A stretch of 41,014 nucleotides of DNA, taken from assembly GCA_910588795.1 (NCBI GenBank), contig CAJURI010000018.1, positions 1 through 41,014 of the forward strand, given 5' to 3'. This document shows positions 6,966 through 15,788 of the stretch, piece after piece. The DNA comes from an uncultured Duncaniella sp. (GTDB lineage Bacteria; Bacteroidota; Bacteroidia; Bacteroidales; Muribaculaceae). How positions within the stretch are numbered: the first letter of the stretch is position 1; every line of letters starts with the position of its first letter. Made by a program: the position numbers and the translations under genes. The notes beneath the pieces are model-generated. The model worked only from the letters and a program-made list of their open reading frames with translations, was not told the DNA's origin and ran no database searches.

Positions 6966-8260
6966 TCGAACGCGAATACCTCGAACGCGTCAAGAAAAAA
7001 AGCTTCATATTCACCACAATCCTCATGCCGGTGCTCATGCTCGCCCTTATGGCGATGCCTGCGCTCATCATTGCCAATGTCGACAGCAGCGTCACCACCC
7101 TCCTTGTGGTCGACAACAACGGGCTCATAGCCGACAAGCTCACCGACACTCCGGAAGTAAAATTCCTCACCCGTGAGTCCCTTACCGTCGACTCAGCACT
7201 GGCCCGCACCGACGTGGATGGCGTGCTTGTGATACCCCACGGCATCATAGACTCGCGCCGCAGCTCACTGCAGCTTTTCAGCAACGGGCCGTCCTCCTAT
7301 ACCGCCGAGAACGCCATATCGACCCAGATAGACAAGATCATCGAGAACGAGCGGCTAAAGCACTACAACATAGCCGACCTCGACAGCATACTCGCCGAAG
7401 TGAAGTCATCCGTAGCCATAAGTGCCGTCCGCAACGACCGCGAGAGCGGAGAGGACGAGATCATCTCATCCGGCGTAAGTTACGGAATAGGCATAGGCAT
7501 GTCATTCGTGCTCTACATGTTTCTGCTCATATACGGGCAGATGGTCATGACCTCCATAATCGAAGAGAAAGGCAACCGCGTGCTCGAAGTGGTGGTGTCA
7601 TCCGTAAAACCCATGCAGCTCATGATGGGCAAGATCATAGGCGTAGCACTCGTAGCGGTGACACAGATGGTGCTGTGGGGCATCCTTCTCGGGATAATGT
7701 CGGCATGGGTGCTCCCGGCAATAATACCCGCAGAATCCATGGCCGACATAACCGCTCTACGCGCCGGAAACCTTGACGCGATGAGCTCGGCAGAGTCCAT
7801 TGACATGGTAAATGTGCTCGCGTCCCTCACACAGGTCGGCAACATACTCGGTCTTATAGGGATGATGACACTCTTCCTCGTACTCGGCTTCCTGATATAT
7901 TCGTCCATATTCGCCGCCATAGGGTCAGCCGTCGACAACATCCAGGACGCTTCTCAGATGACCTCATTCGCAGTCTTCCCCATAATATTCGGTCTGATAT
8001 TCGCACTGATAGCCGCAGCCGACCCCATGGGTCACATAGCGTTCTGGGCATCCCTTTTCCCGCTCACCGCACCGATGGTGATGGTGGCAAGGATACCGTT
8101 CGGCATTCCGGCATGGGAGATATGGCTGTCGCTGGCACTGCTTGTCACAGGCTTCATAGCAATGGTGTGGACTGCCGGTAAGATATACCGTATAGGCATA
8201 TTCATGTACGGCAAAAAACCTTCAGTCAAGGAAATATTACGATGGATCTCGTATAAATAA
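6944..8260 (+). CDS. ABC-2 type exporter, membrane subunit (NatB-like)
   Basis: A 438-residue permease of the ABC-2 family with a long extracytoplasmic domain. One membrane helix lies near the N-terminus (about 22-44), a soluble domain of roughly 130 residues follows, and five or six helices fill the second half from about 180. The conserved ABC-2 stretch around EEKGNRVLEVVVSSVKPMQL precedes the later helices and is characteristic of the NatB/YhaP branch. Its ATG lies inside the ATPase gene, so the two are translationally coupled. Both halves needed for a homodimeric exporter are present; the substrate is not evident. Confidence 0.9.
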   Translation: MSRISIIIEREYLERVKKKSFIFTTILMPVLMLALMAMPALIIANVDSSVTTLLVVDNNGLIADKLTDTPEVKFLTRESLTVDSALARTDVDGVLVIPHGIIDSRRSSLQLFSNGPSSYTAENAISTQIDKIIENERLKHYNIADLDSILAEVKSSVAISAVRNDRESGEDEIISSGVSYGIGIGMSFVLYMFLLIYGQMVMTSIIEEKGNRVLEVVVSSVKPMQLMMGKIIGVALVAVTQMVLWGILLGIMSAWVLPAIIPAESMADITALRAGNLDAMSSAESIDMVNVLASLTQVGNILGLIGMMTLFLVLGFLIYSSIFAAIGSAVDNIQDASQMTSFAVFPIIFGLIFALIAAADPMGHIAFWASLFPLTAPMVMVARIPFGIPAWEIWLSLALLVTGFIAMVWTAGKIYRIGIFMYGKKPSVKEILRWISYK

Positions 8261-8315
8261 TCATTATTGCCTTACACTCACGCCCCCGACATTTCTCAGC
8301 TCTAAAAATTTTTCA

Positions 8316-8323
8316 TAACTTTG
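8316..8323 (+). promoter_or_regulatory. Promoter -7 element of argS
   Basis: TAACTTTG (8316-8323) matches TAnnTTTG. The -33 region has only a weak TTTC (8292-8295, 20-nt spacing). The predicted leader is about 40 nt. Confidence 0.55.
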
Positions 8324-8372
8324 CACTCTGATTACTATAAATATTAAAACAAAACATATTCATTTTAAGGAA

Positions 8373-10160
8373 ATGTCTATTGATAACATAATATCCGAAG
8401 CCGTGTCACGTGCTGTCAAAGAACTGTACGCAAGCGACACTCCGGCCGCCAGTATCACCCCACAGGCCACACGCAAGGAATTCGAAGGCAATGTCACAGT
8501 GGTAGTATTCCCCTGGGTCAAAGCCGCAAGAAAGGCTCCCGAAGCAGTAGGCAACGAGATAGGCGAATGGCTGGTGAACAATGAGCCGGCAGTCGAGAAA
8601 TTCAACGTCGTGAAGGGTTTCCTCAACCTCACTATTGCCCCGGGCTTCTGGAACTCAGTGCTCTCACACATAGCCGCGACACCCAACTACGGCATGAAAA
8701 AGGCCGACGACAACTCCCCTCTCGTGATGGTGGAATACTCATCACCCAACACCAACAAGCCCCTTCACCTCGGGCATATACGCAACAACCTGCTCGGATT
8801 CAGCCTCGCTGAAATTCTCAAAGCCTGCGGTAACAGAGTGGTCAAGACCAACATTGTCAACGACCGAGGCATACACATATGCAAGTCCATGCTCGCATGG
8901 CAGAAATGGGGCGACGGCGTGACCCCGGAATCATCCGGAAAGAAAGGAGACCACCTCATCGGCGATTTCTACGTGATGTTTGACAAGCACTTCAAGGCCG
9001 AAGTCAAAGAGCTTATGGGGCAAGGAATGTCGGAGGACGAGGCCAAAGCCGCATCAGCACTCATGAAAGAAGCACGCGAAATGCTCGTGAAATGGGAAAA
9101 CAAGGACCCGGAGATACGCGAACTATGGCAGCGGATGAACCAATGGGTATATGCCGGATTCGACGAGACATACAAGCGCATGGGTGTCGACTTCGACAAG
9201 ATATACTACGAAAGCGAGACTTACCTCGAAGGGAAAGAGAAGGTGCTTGAAGGGCTCGCTGCCGGAAAGATGTACCGCAAAGAGGACGGGTCAGTATGGG
9301 CCGACCTCACAGGCGACGGACTTGACCATAAACTCCTGCTGCGCAGCGACGGCACTTCGGTGTACATGACTCAGGATATAGGGACAGCCAAACTGCGTTT
9401 CCAGGACTACCCCATCGACAAGATGATATACGTGGTAGGCAACGAGCAGAACTATCACTTCCAAGTGCTCTCCATACTCCTTGACCGCCTTGGTTTCAAA
9501 TGGGGGAAGGACCTCGTGCACTTCTCCTACGGAATGGTGGAGCTCCCCGACGGAAAGATGAAGTCGCGCGAAGGGACCGTGGTCGACGCCGACGACCTGA
9601 TGGACGACATGGTTGCTACAGCAAGGTCAGTCTCAGCCGAACTCGGCAAACTCGACGGACTCTCGGAAGAGGAGAACGCCGCCATAAGCGAGATGGTCGG
9701 ACTCGGTGCGCTCAAGTACTTCCTGCTCAAGGTTGACCCACGCAAGAACATCACTTTCAATCCCAAGGAATCCATTGACTTCAACGGCAACACCGGACCC
9801 TTCATACAGTACACCTATGCCCGCATCCGCTCAGTGCTCCGCAAGGCTGCTGAAGAGGGTATGACGATAGGCGACTTCTCGGCTGTAACTCCCGGCGAAC
9901 GTGAGATCACGCTCATACAGGCTCTCGCCGACTATCCGGCCACTGTGGAAGCCGCCGGACAGAGCTACAGCCCGGCACTGATAGCCAACTATGTGTATGA
10001 CCTCGTGAAACTTTACAACCAGTTCTACCACGACTGCTCGATCCTCAAGGAGACCGACACGGCAGTGCGCTCATTCAGGCTACAGCTCAGCTCTCAGACT
10101 GCCCGTGTAATCGAGTCCGGCATGAAGCTACTCGGCATAAAAGTGCCCGAAAGAATGTAG
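8373..10160 (+). CDS. argS: Arginyl-tRNA synthetase
   Basis: Charges tRNA-Arg with arginine; class I synthetase, 595 residues, full length. The N-terminal tRNA-recognition domain occupies about 1-110. The Rossmann core begins with VEYSSPNTNKPLHLGHIRN, in which HLGH (132-135) is the HIGH motif. The KMSKS position is MKSREGT, and the C-terminal anticodon-binding domain ends in LLGIKVPERM, a typical ArgS terminus. It has its own promoter and is followed by an imperfect hairpin. Confidence 0.98.
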   Translation: MSIDNIISEAVSRAVKELYASDTPAASITPQATRKEFEGNVTVVVFPWVKAARKAPEAVGNEIGEWLVNNEPAVEKFNVVKGFLNLTIAPGFWNSVLSHIAATPNYGMKKADDNSPLVMVEYSSPNTNKPLHLGHIRNNLLGFSLAEILKACGNRVVKTNIVNDRGIHICKSMLAWQKWGDGVTPESSGKKGDHLIGDFYVMFDKHFKAEVKELMGQGMSEDEAKAASALMKEAREMLVKWENKDPEIRELWQRMNQWVYAGFDETYKRMGVDFDKIYYESETYLEGKEKVLEGLAAGKMYRKEDGSVWADLTGDGLDHKLLLRSDGTSVYMTQDIGTAKLRFQDYPIDKMIYVVGNEQNYHFQVLSILLDRLGFKWGKDLVHFSYGMVELPDGKMKSREGTVVDADDLMDDMVATARSVSAELGKLDGLSEEENAAISEMVGLGALKYFLLKVDPRKNITFNPKESIDFNGNTGPFIQYTYARIRSVLRKAAEEGMTIGDFSAVTPGEREITLIQALADYPATVEAAGQSYSPALIANYVYDLVKLYNQFYHDCSILKETDTAVRSFRLQLSSQTARVIESGMKLLGIKVPERM

Positions 10161-10164
10161 CCGT

Positions 10165-10215
10165 AGACACCCGGAAGCCACAGGCAATTAAACCTTAGCG
10201 CACATCCGGTTGTCT
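10165..10215 (+). terminator. Imperfect hairpin after argS
   Basis: The arms 10165-10175 (AGACACCCGGA) and 10205-10215 (TCCGGTTGTCT) pair at 10 of 11 positions around a 29-nt loop. No T-run follows, so this may be a weak terminator or a structured leader for the next gene. Confidence 0.3.
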
Positions 10216-10267
10216 AATAATAGATATATAGATTAAAGAAAAAACTTAACATAGTCTGTTTTTTAAT

Positions 10268-10993
10268 ATGTACAATGAAACACCTACCCCTCCCCCCTAC
10301 AACGGCGGAGGTTACCACACCACCTCACAGGTAGTATCCACCACATCATCCGTGATGAAACGCGTCTACCTCAAGATGACCCTCGGACTTCTTGTCACAG
10401 CATTCATCTCGATGTTCTGTGCGGGAAGCGCATCCTATATGCAGTTCATGCTTATCAACTCTTGGTTCTACTGGGGCCTTTTCATAGCCGAACTCGTGCT
10501 TGTGTTCACACTCTCAGCCCGTATATCCAAGATGGCATCCGGCACAGCCACACTGCTGTTCTACGCCTTCGCAGCCGTCAACGGAATGGCTCTTGCCCCG
10601 ATATTCCTGCTTTACACAGCGACATCCATAGCCAAGACATTCTTCATCTGCGCCGGCACATTCGGAGCCATGAGCATCTACGGATACTTCACCACACAGG
10701 ACCTCACCAAGTGGGGCAACTTCCTGTTCTACGCACTGATAGGTCTGATCATAGCCTCTGTGGTCAACATTTTCACCAAGAGCACGGCTCTCGACTGGGT
10801 GATATCATGCGCCGGAGTACTCATATTCGTAGGACTTACCGCATGGGACACCCAGAAGATCAAACAGATGGCGATGTATGCACCTGCAGGTATGATAGGA
10901 CACCTTGCCACAATAGGCGCACTGTCCCTCTACCTCGACTTCATCAACCTCTTCCTCTATCTGCTCCGTTTCTTCGGAAACTCACGCGACTGA
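10268..10993 (+). CDS. Bax inhibitor-1/YccA family membrane protein
   Basis: A 241-residue integral membrane protein of the BI-1/UPF0005 family. After a polar, proline-rich N-terminus (about 1-35), seven hydrophobic segments follow, and the conserved FVGLTAWDTQKIKQMA block lies near the last helices. Eukaryotic BI-1 and bacterial BsYetJ act as pH-sensitive calcium leak channels, while E. coli YccA modulates FtsH; which role applies here is not known. It stands 107 nt after argS and 54 nt before the saccharopine dehydrogenase-family gene. Confidence 0.9.
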   Translation: MYNETPTPPPYNGGGYHTTSQVVSTTSSVMKRVYLKMTLGLLVTAFISMFCAGSASYMQFMLINSWFYWGLFIAELVLVFTLSARISKMASGTATLLFYAFAAVNGMALAPIFLLYTATSIAKTFFICAGTFGAMSIYGYFTTQDLTKWGNFLFYALIGLIIASVVNIFTKSTALDWVISCAGVLIFVGLTAWDTQKIKQMAMYAPAGMIGHLATIGALSLYLDFINLFLYLLRFFGNSRD

Positions 10994-11047
10994 CATTAAC
11001 ATAATCCCTTAAAAACCCATAATCCCGCCCTGAAGGCGAACAAGAAA

Positions 11048-12244
11048 ATGGCAAAAGTAGTAATCATAGGTTGCGGCGGCGTCGGCACCGTCGTTGCACA
11101 CAAATGCGCCCAGCATCCCGAGGTGTTCAGCGAGATAGTCATCGCATCACGCACCCGTTCAAAGTGTGAGGCCGTGGTAGAGACCATAGGCAAGCCTAAT
11201 GTCACAGCCGATGTGGTCGATGCAGACAGCGTGCCACAGCTCGTAGAGCTTTTCAACCGCCACAAGCCACAGCTCGTCATAAATGTAGCACTCCCATATC
11301 AGGACCTGACCATAATGGATGCATGCCTCATATGCGGAGTCAACTACCTTGACACCGCCAACTATGAGCCTAAGGACGTGGCTCATTTCGAATACTCTTG
11401 GCAGTGGGCTTACAAGCAGCGTTTTGAGGAAGCCGGTCTGACAGCCATTCTCGGGTGCGGATTCGACCCGGGAGTGTCGGGAGTGTTCACAGCCTACGCC
11501 GCAAAGCATCACTTCTCCGAAATGGAGTATCTCGACATTGTGGACTGCAACGCCGGAGACCACGGCAAGGCTTTCGCCACCAACTTCAACCCTGAGATAA
11601 ACATCCGCGAGATCACACAGAACGGACGATACTACGAGGACGGGAAATGGGTGACCACAGGTCCGCTCGAGATACACAAGACACTCACATATCCCAACAT
11701 AGGAGGACGCGAGAGCTACCTGCTGTATCACGAAGAGCTGGAATCACTCGTCAAGAACTTCCCGACCATCAAGAGAGCCCGCTTCTGGATGACATTCGGA
11801 CAGGAATACCTCACACACCTGCGCGTGATCCAGGATATAGGCATGGCACGTATCGATGAGATCGACTACAACGGTCAGAAGATTGTGCCCCTACAGTTCC
11901 TGAAAGCCGTACTGCCCAACCCGCAGGACCTCGGCGAGAACTACCACGGAGAGACATCCATCGGATGCCGCATCTCAGGCAAGGACAAAGAGGGCAAACC
12001 TCTCACCTACTACATCTGGAACAACTGCTCTCACGAAGCAGCCTACAAGGAGACCGGCATGCAGGCCGTGAGCTACACCACCGGAGTACCCGCAATGGTG
12101 GGAGCAATGATGTTCCTCACAGGCAAATGGGTGAAGCCAGGAGTAAACAACGTCGAGGAATTCGATCCCGATCCGTTCCTCGCACAGCTCGCCAAGGACG
12201 GTCTTCCCTGGAACGAGACATTCAACAAGGATCTTGAAGTATAA
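11048..12244 (+). CDS. Saccharopine dehydrogenase family; probable carboxynorspermidine synthase
   Basis: A 398-residue NAD(P)-dependent oxidoreductase. The N-terminal Rossmann fold carries GCGGVG (8-13), and the catalytic domain has a GCGFDPGVSGVFTAYA stretch characteristic of the LYS9/carboxynorspermidine dehydrogenase branch. In gut Bacteroidales this enzyme condenses aspartate semialdehyde with a diamine to give carboxy(nor)spermidine, the precursor of spermidine made by NspC; that assignment is from family knowledge. A lysine-pathway saccharopine dehydrogenase is less likely in this lineage. nspC is not in the window. A hairpin with a T-rich tail follows the stop. Confidence 0.85.
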   Translation: MAKVVIIGCGGVGTVVAHKCAQHPEVFSEIVIASRTRSKCEAVVETIGKPNVTADVVDADSVPQLVELFNRHKPQLVINVALPYQDLTIMDACLICGVNYLDTANYEPKDVAHFEYSWQWAYKQRFEEAGLTAILGCGFDPGVSGVFTAYAAKHHFSEMEYLDIVDCNAGDHGKAFATNFNPEINIREITQNGRYYEDGKWVTTGPLEIHKTLTYPNIGGRESYLLYHEELESLVKNFPTIKRARFWMTFGQEYLTHLRVIQDIGMARIDEIDYNGQKIVPLQFLKAVLPNPQDLGENYHGETSIGCRISGKDKEGKPLTYYIWNNCSHEAAYKETGMQAVSYTTGVPAMVGAMMFLTGKWVKPGVNNVEEFDPDPFLAQLAKDGLPWNETFNKDLEV

Positions 12245-12270
12245 CCCACAGGTACACGCCTTTCCCCACA

Positions 12271-12316
12271 ACAGGGCCATAATATCCCATCAGGATTTAT
12301 GGTCCTGTGTTCTTTT
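12271..12316 (+). terminator. Terminator after the carboxynorspermidine synthase gene
   Basis: ACAGGGCCATAA (12271-12282) pairs with TTATGGTCCTGT (12297-12308), 12 bp with one G-T wobble, around a 14-nt loop. TTCTTTTAT follows. This is a good intrinsic-terminator shape. Confidence 0.7.
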
Positions 12317-12350
12317 ATGCCACACCCTGTTTATTCCATATAAAAAAAAT

Positions 12351-12381
12351 TTTGCATTTCGGTAAATAGTTATTACTTTCG
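12351..12381 (+). promoter_or_regulatory. Promoter of the pRiA4b ORF-3-like gene
   Basis: TTTG (12351-12354), a 19-nt spacer and TACTTTCG (12374-12381) match the primary-sigma consensus with one deviation in the -7 element. The leader would be about 30 nt. Confidence 0.65.
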
Positions 12382-12418
12382 CGGTATTAATGCATATATT
12401 CACGAAACAATCCAAGAT

Positions 12419-12970
12419 ATGATATACAATTTCCGCATAGTCTCCGACGAAGTCGACAACTTCAAGCGCGAGATACAGATTGATGCCGATGCCACATTTC
12501 TTGACCTCCGGAATGCCATTTGCGACAGTGTCGGATATGACAAGACCCAGTTCAGCTCATTCTTCATATGTGAGGACGGATGGGAACGCAATCAGGAGAT
12601 ATGCCTCGAGGACATGGGCAGCGACTCATCACAGGACGTGTATCTTATGGAAGAAACCCCTCTGAGCGACTTCATTGAGGACGAAGGACAGCGTCTCGTA
12701 TGGGTGTTCGACTATCTCACTGACCGGTCATTCTTCATCGAGATGAAACGCTCGGTTCCCGGCAAACACCTTATAGATCCCCTCTGTTCCGTGTCCATGG
12801 GAGAAGCACCTTCTCAGACAGTAGATATGGATGACTTCGATGCGAAAATCGATGCCAAGGCAGCTCAGCAGGCAGCCACGGATCTCGACGATGACTTCTA
12901 CGGCACAACCGAATACAACGAGGACGAATTCGATGCCGCCGGATTTGATGAAATGACTTTCGACGAATAG
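12419..12970 (+). CDS. pRiA4b ORF-3-like protein
   Basis: A 183-residue, strongly acidic soluble protein. Residues 1-130 resemble the plasmid pRiA4b ORF-3 family: an initial beta-strand/helix pattern with FRREI-like spacing (here FKREIQIDADATFLDL), then FFICEDGWERNQEI and LVWVFDYLTDRSFFIEM. The C-terminal 50 residues are low-complexity and rich in Asp and Glu. The family also occurs as a passenger of some insertion sequences, but no transposase or terminal repeats are seen here. No biochemical function is established. It has its own promoter and converges on tsaC. Confidence 0.7.
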   Translation: MIYNFRIVSDEVDNFKREIQIDADATFLDLRNAICDSVGYDKTQFSSFFICEDGWERNQEICLEDMGSDSSQDVYLMEETPLSDFIEDEGQRLVWVFDYLTDRSFFIEMKRSVPGKHLIDPLCSVSMGEAPSQTVDMDDFDAKIDAKAAQQAATDLDDDFYGTTEYNEDEFDAAGFDEMTFDE

Positions 12971-13000
12971 ACCTCACCCACGTATCTCAAAAAGCATACC

Positions 13001-13072
13001 CATAAGTCATCTCAACATACACATAAGTCATCGCGATACGCTTTTCACTAAAGTGCTTTGCGATGACTTATG
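13001..13072. repeat. Three copies of CATAAGTCATC, two direct and one inverted
   Basis: CATAAGTCATC occurs at 13001-13011 and 13022-13032, 21 nt apart. GATGACTTATG, its reverse complement, lies at 13062-13072. The second and third copies extend to a perfect 13-bp inverted repeat (13022-13034 with 13060-13072) around a 25-nt loop that itself contains CACT/AGTG. The element fills the gap between two convergent genes. It could be a bidirectional terminator, although no T-run flanks it, or a regulator binding cluster. Confidence 0.8.
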
Positions 13073-13122
13073 ATTTATGACAAGATTAAAGCCGCAGCTC
13101 TCTCAGAGATCATTAGCGGACG

Positions 13123-13722
13123 TCATACAAGCTCACCTTTACCTTCCCTGATTATTTCAGGATTACGGCTGTCAGTCAGGTCGACCACAGTGGACGGGAC
13201 ACCGTCGCCTTCTCCGCCGTCAATCAGCAACGATGCAACGCCGGCATACTCATCGGCAAACACCGATGGATCTCCCCCTTCTTCATCCTGAGGCATGGAA
13301 GTAGAAAGCACCGGATGGCCGAGCCGTTCGGCCAATGCCTTGGATATAGGATTGTCAGGTATGCGCACACCCACCGTGCGCCTTCCCTTGAATACTTTGG
13401 GCAAGGTGGTCGCGGCCGGAAGTATAAATGTGAAAGGCCCCGGAAGATTGGATCGAAGTATCCTGAAGGCCTCATTGTCGATCCTTGCATACACGCTTGC
13501 CATGGACAGGCCGTCGCACACCACGGACAGTGTCTGCTTCTGCGGATTGACCCCCTTGACTTTACACAGATGCTCTATGGCCACATTGTTCAATGCATCA
13601 CACCCCATAGCATACAGCGTATCGGTAGGATAGATTATTATGCCACCATTTTCAAGGACATCCACTGCCTCGTCGAGAAACCTGTCGTTCAGGCTTGTGG
13701 GATACATGCGCAGAGTCTTCAT
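13123..13722 (-). CDS. tsaC: L-threonylcarbamoyladenylate synthase (Sua5/YrdC/YwlC family)
   Basis: Forms threonylcarbamoyl-AMP from threonine, bicarbonate and ATP, the first step of t6A37 modification in ANN-decoding tRNAs. At 199 residues it is a single YrdC domain, without the extra C-terminal Sua5 domain. Visible signatures are GGIIIYPTDTLYAMGCDA (about 26-43) and KVKGVNPQKQTLSVVC (about 54-69), the latter lining the nucleotide pocket. Its ATG overlaps the stop of the upstream B3/4 gene by 4 nt (13719-13722), so the two are translationally coupled. Confidence 0.92.
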   Translation of the reverse strand: MKTLRMYPTSLNDRFLDEAVDVLENGGIIIYPTDTLYAMGCDALNNVAIEHLCKVKGVNPQKQTLSVVCDGLSMASVYARIDNEAFRILRSNLPGPFTFILPAATTLPKVFKGRRTVGVRIPDNPISKALAERLGHPVLSTSMPQDEEGGDPSVFADEYAGVASLLIDGGEGDGVPSTVVDLTDSRNPEIIREGKGELV

Positions 13723-14384
13723 GGCCTATAATAATTTACATTTATATTCTTGGCGTCGGCATATCTCTCAAGCGAGTCGACAATCAACCTCACAGTGTCC
13801 TCCACAGGCATCTCTACCCCATATATATTGACACACATGAGCAGCCGGCTCGTAGTCGTGTCAAGCTTGGTGCGCTCATTGTCACTCGTAGGAGTGCCTA
13901 TGCCCCCGACACTGTCACGATACACAGGCATGCACGCAATGTTAAGCTCTCCACGCCCTATGGCCTCGAATGGCTCCCCTTCGCGCCCTGCTCCGAGAGT
14001 AAGGAGATCGCCCTGGATCTTGTCTGCATCAAACCCGCCTATCGAATAGCCCGACTGCAGCGACACGAGATTGATGAGATCGACAAGAGTATTTATCCTG
14101 TAAAGCTCCATTCCCTTCACAGCTCTGCGGCTCAGAGCCTCAGCCGAAGGCCGATAACGGTTGGGTTCCTTGCCCAGTGCCTTGTAGGCATCGCGCGTAG
14201 CCTTTATGGCCGGACGCTTGTTCACGTCAGAGAGCTCCGTGACTGACCTGATGTCGGATGCGGCGCGCCCCAGAAGGTCCCACAGATCATCAGGAGTATC
14301 ACCGTTGGTCACATCGGCCTCTACAGTCACCACCAGCAGCCCGGGAGCTGCCTGTCTTATTACATCTTCAATATGAATATCCAT
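13719..14384 (-). CDS. B3/B4 tRNA-binding domain protein
   Basis: A 221-residue protein that appears to be a free-standing B3/4 domain, the fold that forms the editing module of the phenylalanyl-tRNA synthetase beta chain. The conserved features are RSVTELSDVNKRPAIKATRDAYKALGKEPNRYRPSAEAL (about 46-84), whose K.P.RYRPS block is characteristic, then LVDLINLVSLQSGYSIGGFDAD and a C-terminal GIGTPTSDNERT segment. Stand-alone members are suspected of acting on mischarged amino acids or aminoacyl-tRNA; this is unproven. Coupling to tsaC places it with translation-quality functions. It is driven by a promoter that diverges from waaA. Confidence 0.85.
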   Translation of the reverse strand: MDIHIEDVIRQAAPGLLVVTVEADVTNGDTPDDLWDLLGRAASDIRSVTELSDVNKRPAIKATRDAYKALGKEPNRYRPSAEALSRRAVKGMELYRINTLVDLINLVSLQSGYSIGGFDADKIQGDLLTLGAGREGEPFEAIGRGELNIACMPVYRDSVGGIGTPTSDNERTKLDTTTSRLLMCVNIYGVEMPVEDTVRLIVDSLERYADAKNINVNYYRP

Positions 14385-14391
14385 AGCTCTG

Positions 14392-14424
14392 CAAAATTAC
14401 TGAAAATAGTATGAATATATCAAA
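14392..14424 (-). promoter_or_regulatory. Promoter of the B3/4-tsaC operon
   Basis: On the minus strand TTTG (14424-14421), a 21-nt spacer and TAATTTTG (14399-14392) fit the Bacteroidota consensus. The -7 box ends 8 nt before the ATG at 14384, so the leader would be very short. Confidence 0.6.
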
Positions 14425-14433
14425 AATAAATCG

Positions 14434-14441
14434 TAATTTTG
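14434..14441 (+). promoter_or_regulatory. Promoter -7 element of the waaA cluster
   Basis: TAATTTTG (14434-14441) matches TAnnTTTG, about 73 nt before the waaA ATG. No good -33 box lies at the expected spacing. It is back to back with the B3/4 promoter. Confidence 0.5.
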
Positions 14442-14513
14442 TCGGATGTAATGCAAAAGGCTTATCGCCGCCGATTCGGTCATTAACCCTATTAGTTTGC
14501 CCTCAAGCATCCT

Positions 14514-15788
14514 ATGCTACAAATATATGATTTAGCTATGCGCTTTGCACGATGCGTCGCTCTTGGCGTATCCGCCTTCGTGTCGGAGGACAGCACTGCC
14601 AAGATCAAACGCTTTGTGCGCGGTCAGCGTTGTGCCGTGGACAAAGTCGTGGAGGGCATGAAGGGTCTTGACCGCAGCAAGCCCACCGTATGGCTGCATG
14701 CCGCATCCTTAGGGGAATACGGGATTGCGAGACCCATAATCTCATCGATCAAACAGCAGCTCGACTGCAATATCGTGGTCACATTCTTCTCACCTACGGG
14801 ATATGAGGCCGTCACAAGGCATCCCGGGATGATCGACAGAGTGTTCTATCTGCCACTTGACACAAGCAGCAACGCATCAAGATTCCTTGACGCCGTCAGA
14901 CCGGACTGCGCTGTGTTCATGGTGTCGGAATACTGGCACAATTATCTGCATCAGCTCAAGAAACGCGGCATACCATCGTTCCTCATGTCGGCCATAATCC
15001 GTGATGACGGACCGTTCTTCAGATGGTACGGCAAACTATACCGCGACTCCATAGCCGGATTCTCAAAAGTGTTCACACTGGATGAGAATTCAGTGAAAAA
15101 CCTCCATTCTATCGGAGTTGACAATGCCACGGTCAACGGTGATCCGCTCTTCGACAATGCCGCACTTGTCGCGGCGACCCCTTGGCGTGACGAGAGGATC
15201 GAAAAGTTTGCCGGAAATGAGAAGATATTTCTTGCAGGGAGCATACATGATGACGAAGATCTTGAAATGGTCACCGCACTTGCCAACCGTCATCCCGACA
15301 CCCGTTTCATCATAGTGCCCCACGAAATAGACGAGGACACCCTGAAAGAGATCGAGAACAAGGTGAAAAGAAAGACCCTGAGGTACACCCTATGCTCCGA
15401 AAGCACGAATATGAGCGACGCCCAGGTGATGATAGTGGACTTTGTCGGCGCACTCGCCTACCTATACCGATATGCCTCGTGGGCATATGTGGGTGGAGGC
15501 TTCACCCGTCTGCTGCATAGCGTGATAGAGCCGGCGGTCTACGGCATCCCCGTATCGTTCGGGCCCAACATCCGACGCAAAGTGACACCCACCGAGATGG
15601 AACGTCTCGGCATAGGGAAAGTGGTCCATGACATAGAGGAACTCGACCTGTGGTTCAAACGTCTTAAGACTGACACAGCGCGCCAGAAATATATAGCCAA
15701 ACGCGCAGCCAAATATGTGAGCCAGAACACCGGTGCCACCCCGCGAGTGGTGCAACAAATACTCCGGACATTATGCGAGAGAAACTGA
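14514..15788 (+). CDS. waaA: 3-deoxy-D-manno-octulosonic acid transferase (Kdo transferase)
   Basis: Transfers Kdo from CMP-Kdo onto lipid A precursor at the inner face of the cytoplasmic membrane. The 424 residues are full family length. An N-terminal membrane-associating segment precedes the GT-B N-domain with WLHAASLGEYG, in which Glu68 is the expected catalytic base, and VVTFFSPTGYE. The C-terminal nucleotide-sugar domain has AYVGGGFTRLLHSVIEPAVYGIPVSFGP. Its last 16 nt overlap the next gene, an acyltransferase. kdsB, which makes its donor, is two genes downstream. Confidence 0.96.
   Translation: MLQIYDLAMRFARCVALGVSAFVSEDSTAKIKRFVRGQRCAVDKVVEGMKGLDRSKPTVWLHAASLGEYGIARPIISSIKQQLDCNIVVTFFSPTGYEAVTRHPGMIDRVFYLPLDTSSNASRFLDAVRPDCAVFMVSEYWHNYLHQLKKRGIPSFLMSAIIRDDGPFFRWYGKLYRDSIAGFSKVFTLDENSVKNLHSIGVDNATVNGDPLFDNAALVAATPWRDERIEKFAGNEKIFLAGSIHDDEDLEMVTALANRHPDTRFIIVPHEIDEDTLKEIENKVKRKTLRYTLCSESTNMSDAQVMIVDFVGALAYLYRYASWAYVGGGFTRLLHSVIEPAVYGIPVSFGPNIRRKVTPTEMERLGIGKVVHDIEELDLWFKRLKTDTARQKYIAKRAAKYVSQNTGATPRVVQQILRTLCERN

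Noticed and set aside
13070..13291. 73-codon plus-strand frame opening at the CATAAGTCATC element
   Set aside because: It runs antisense through the 3' end of tsaC, is Ser/Pro-rich, and has no promoter or homology signal.
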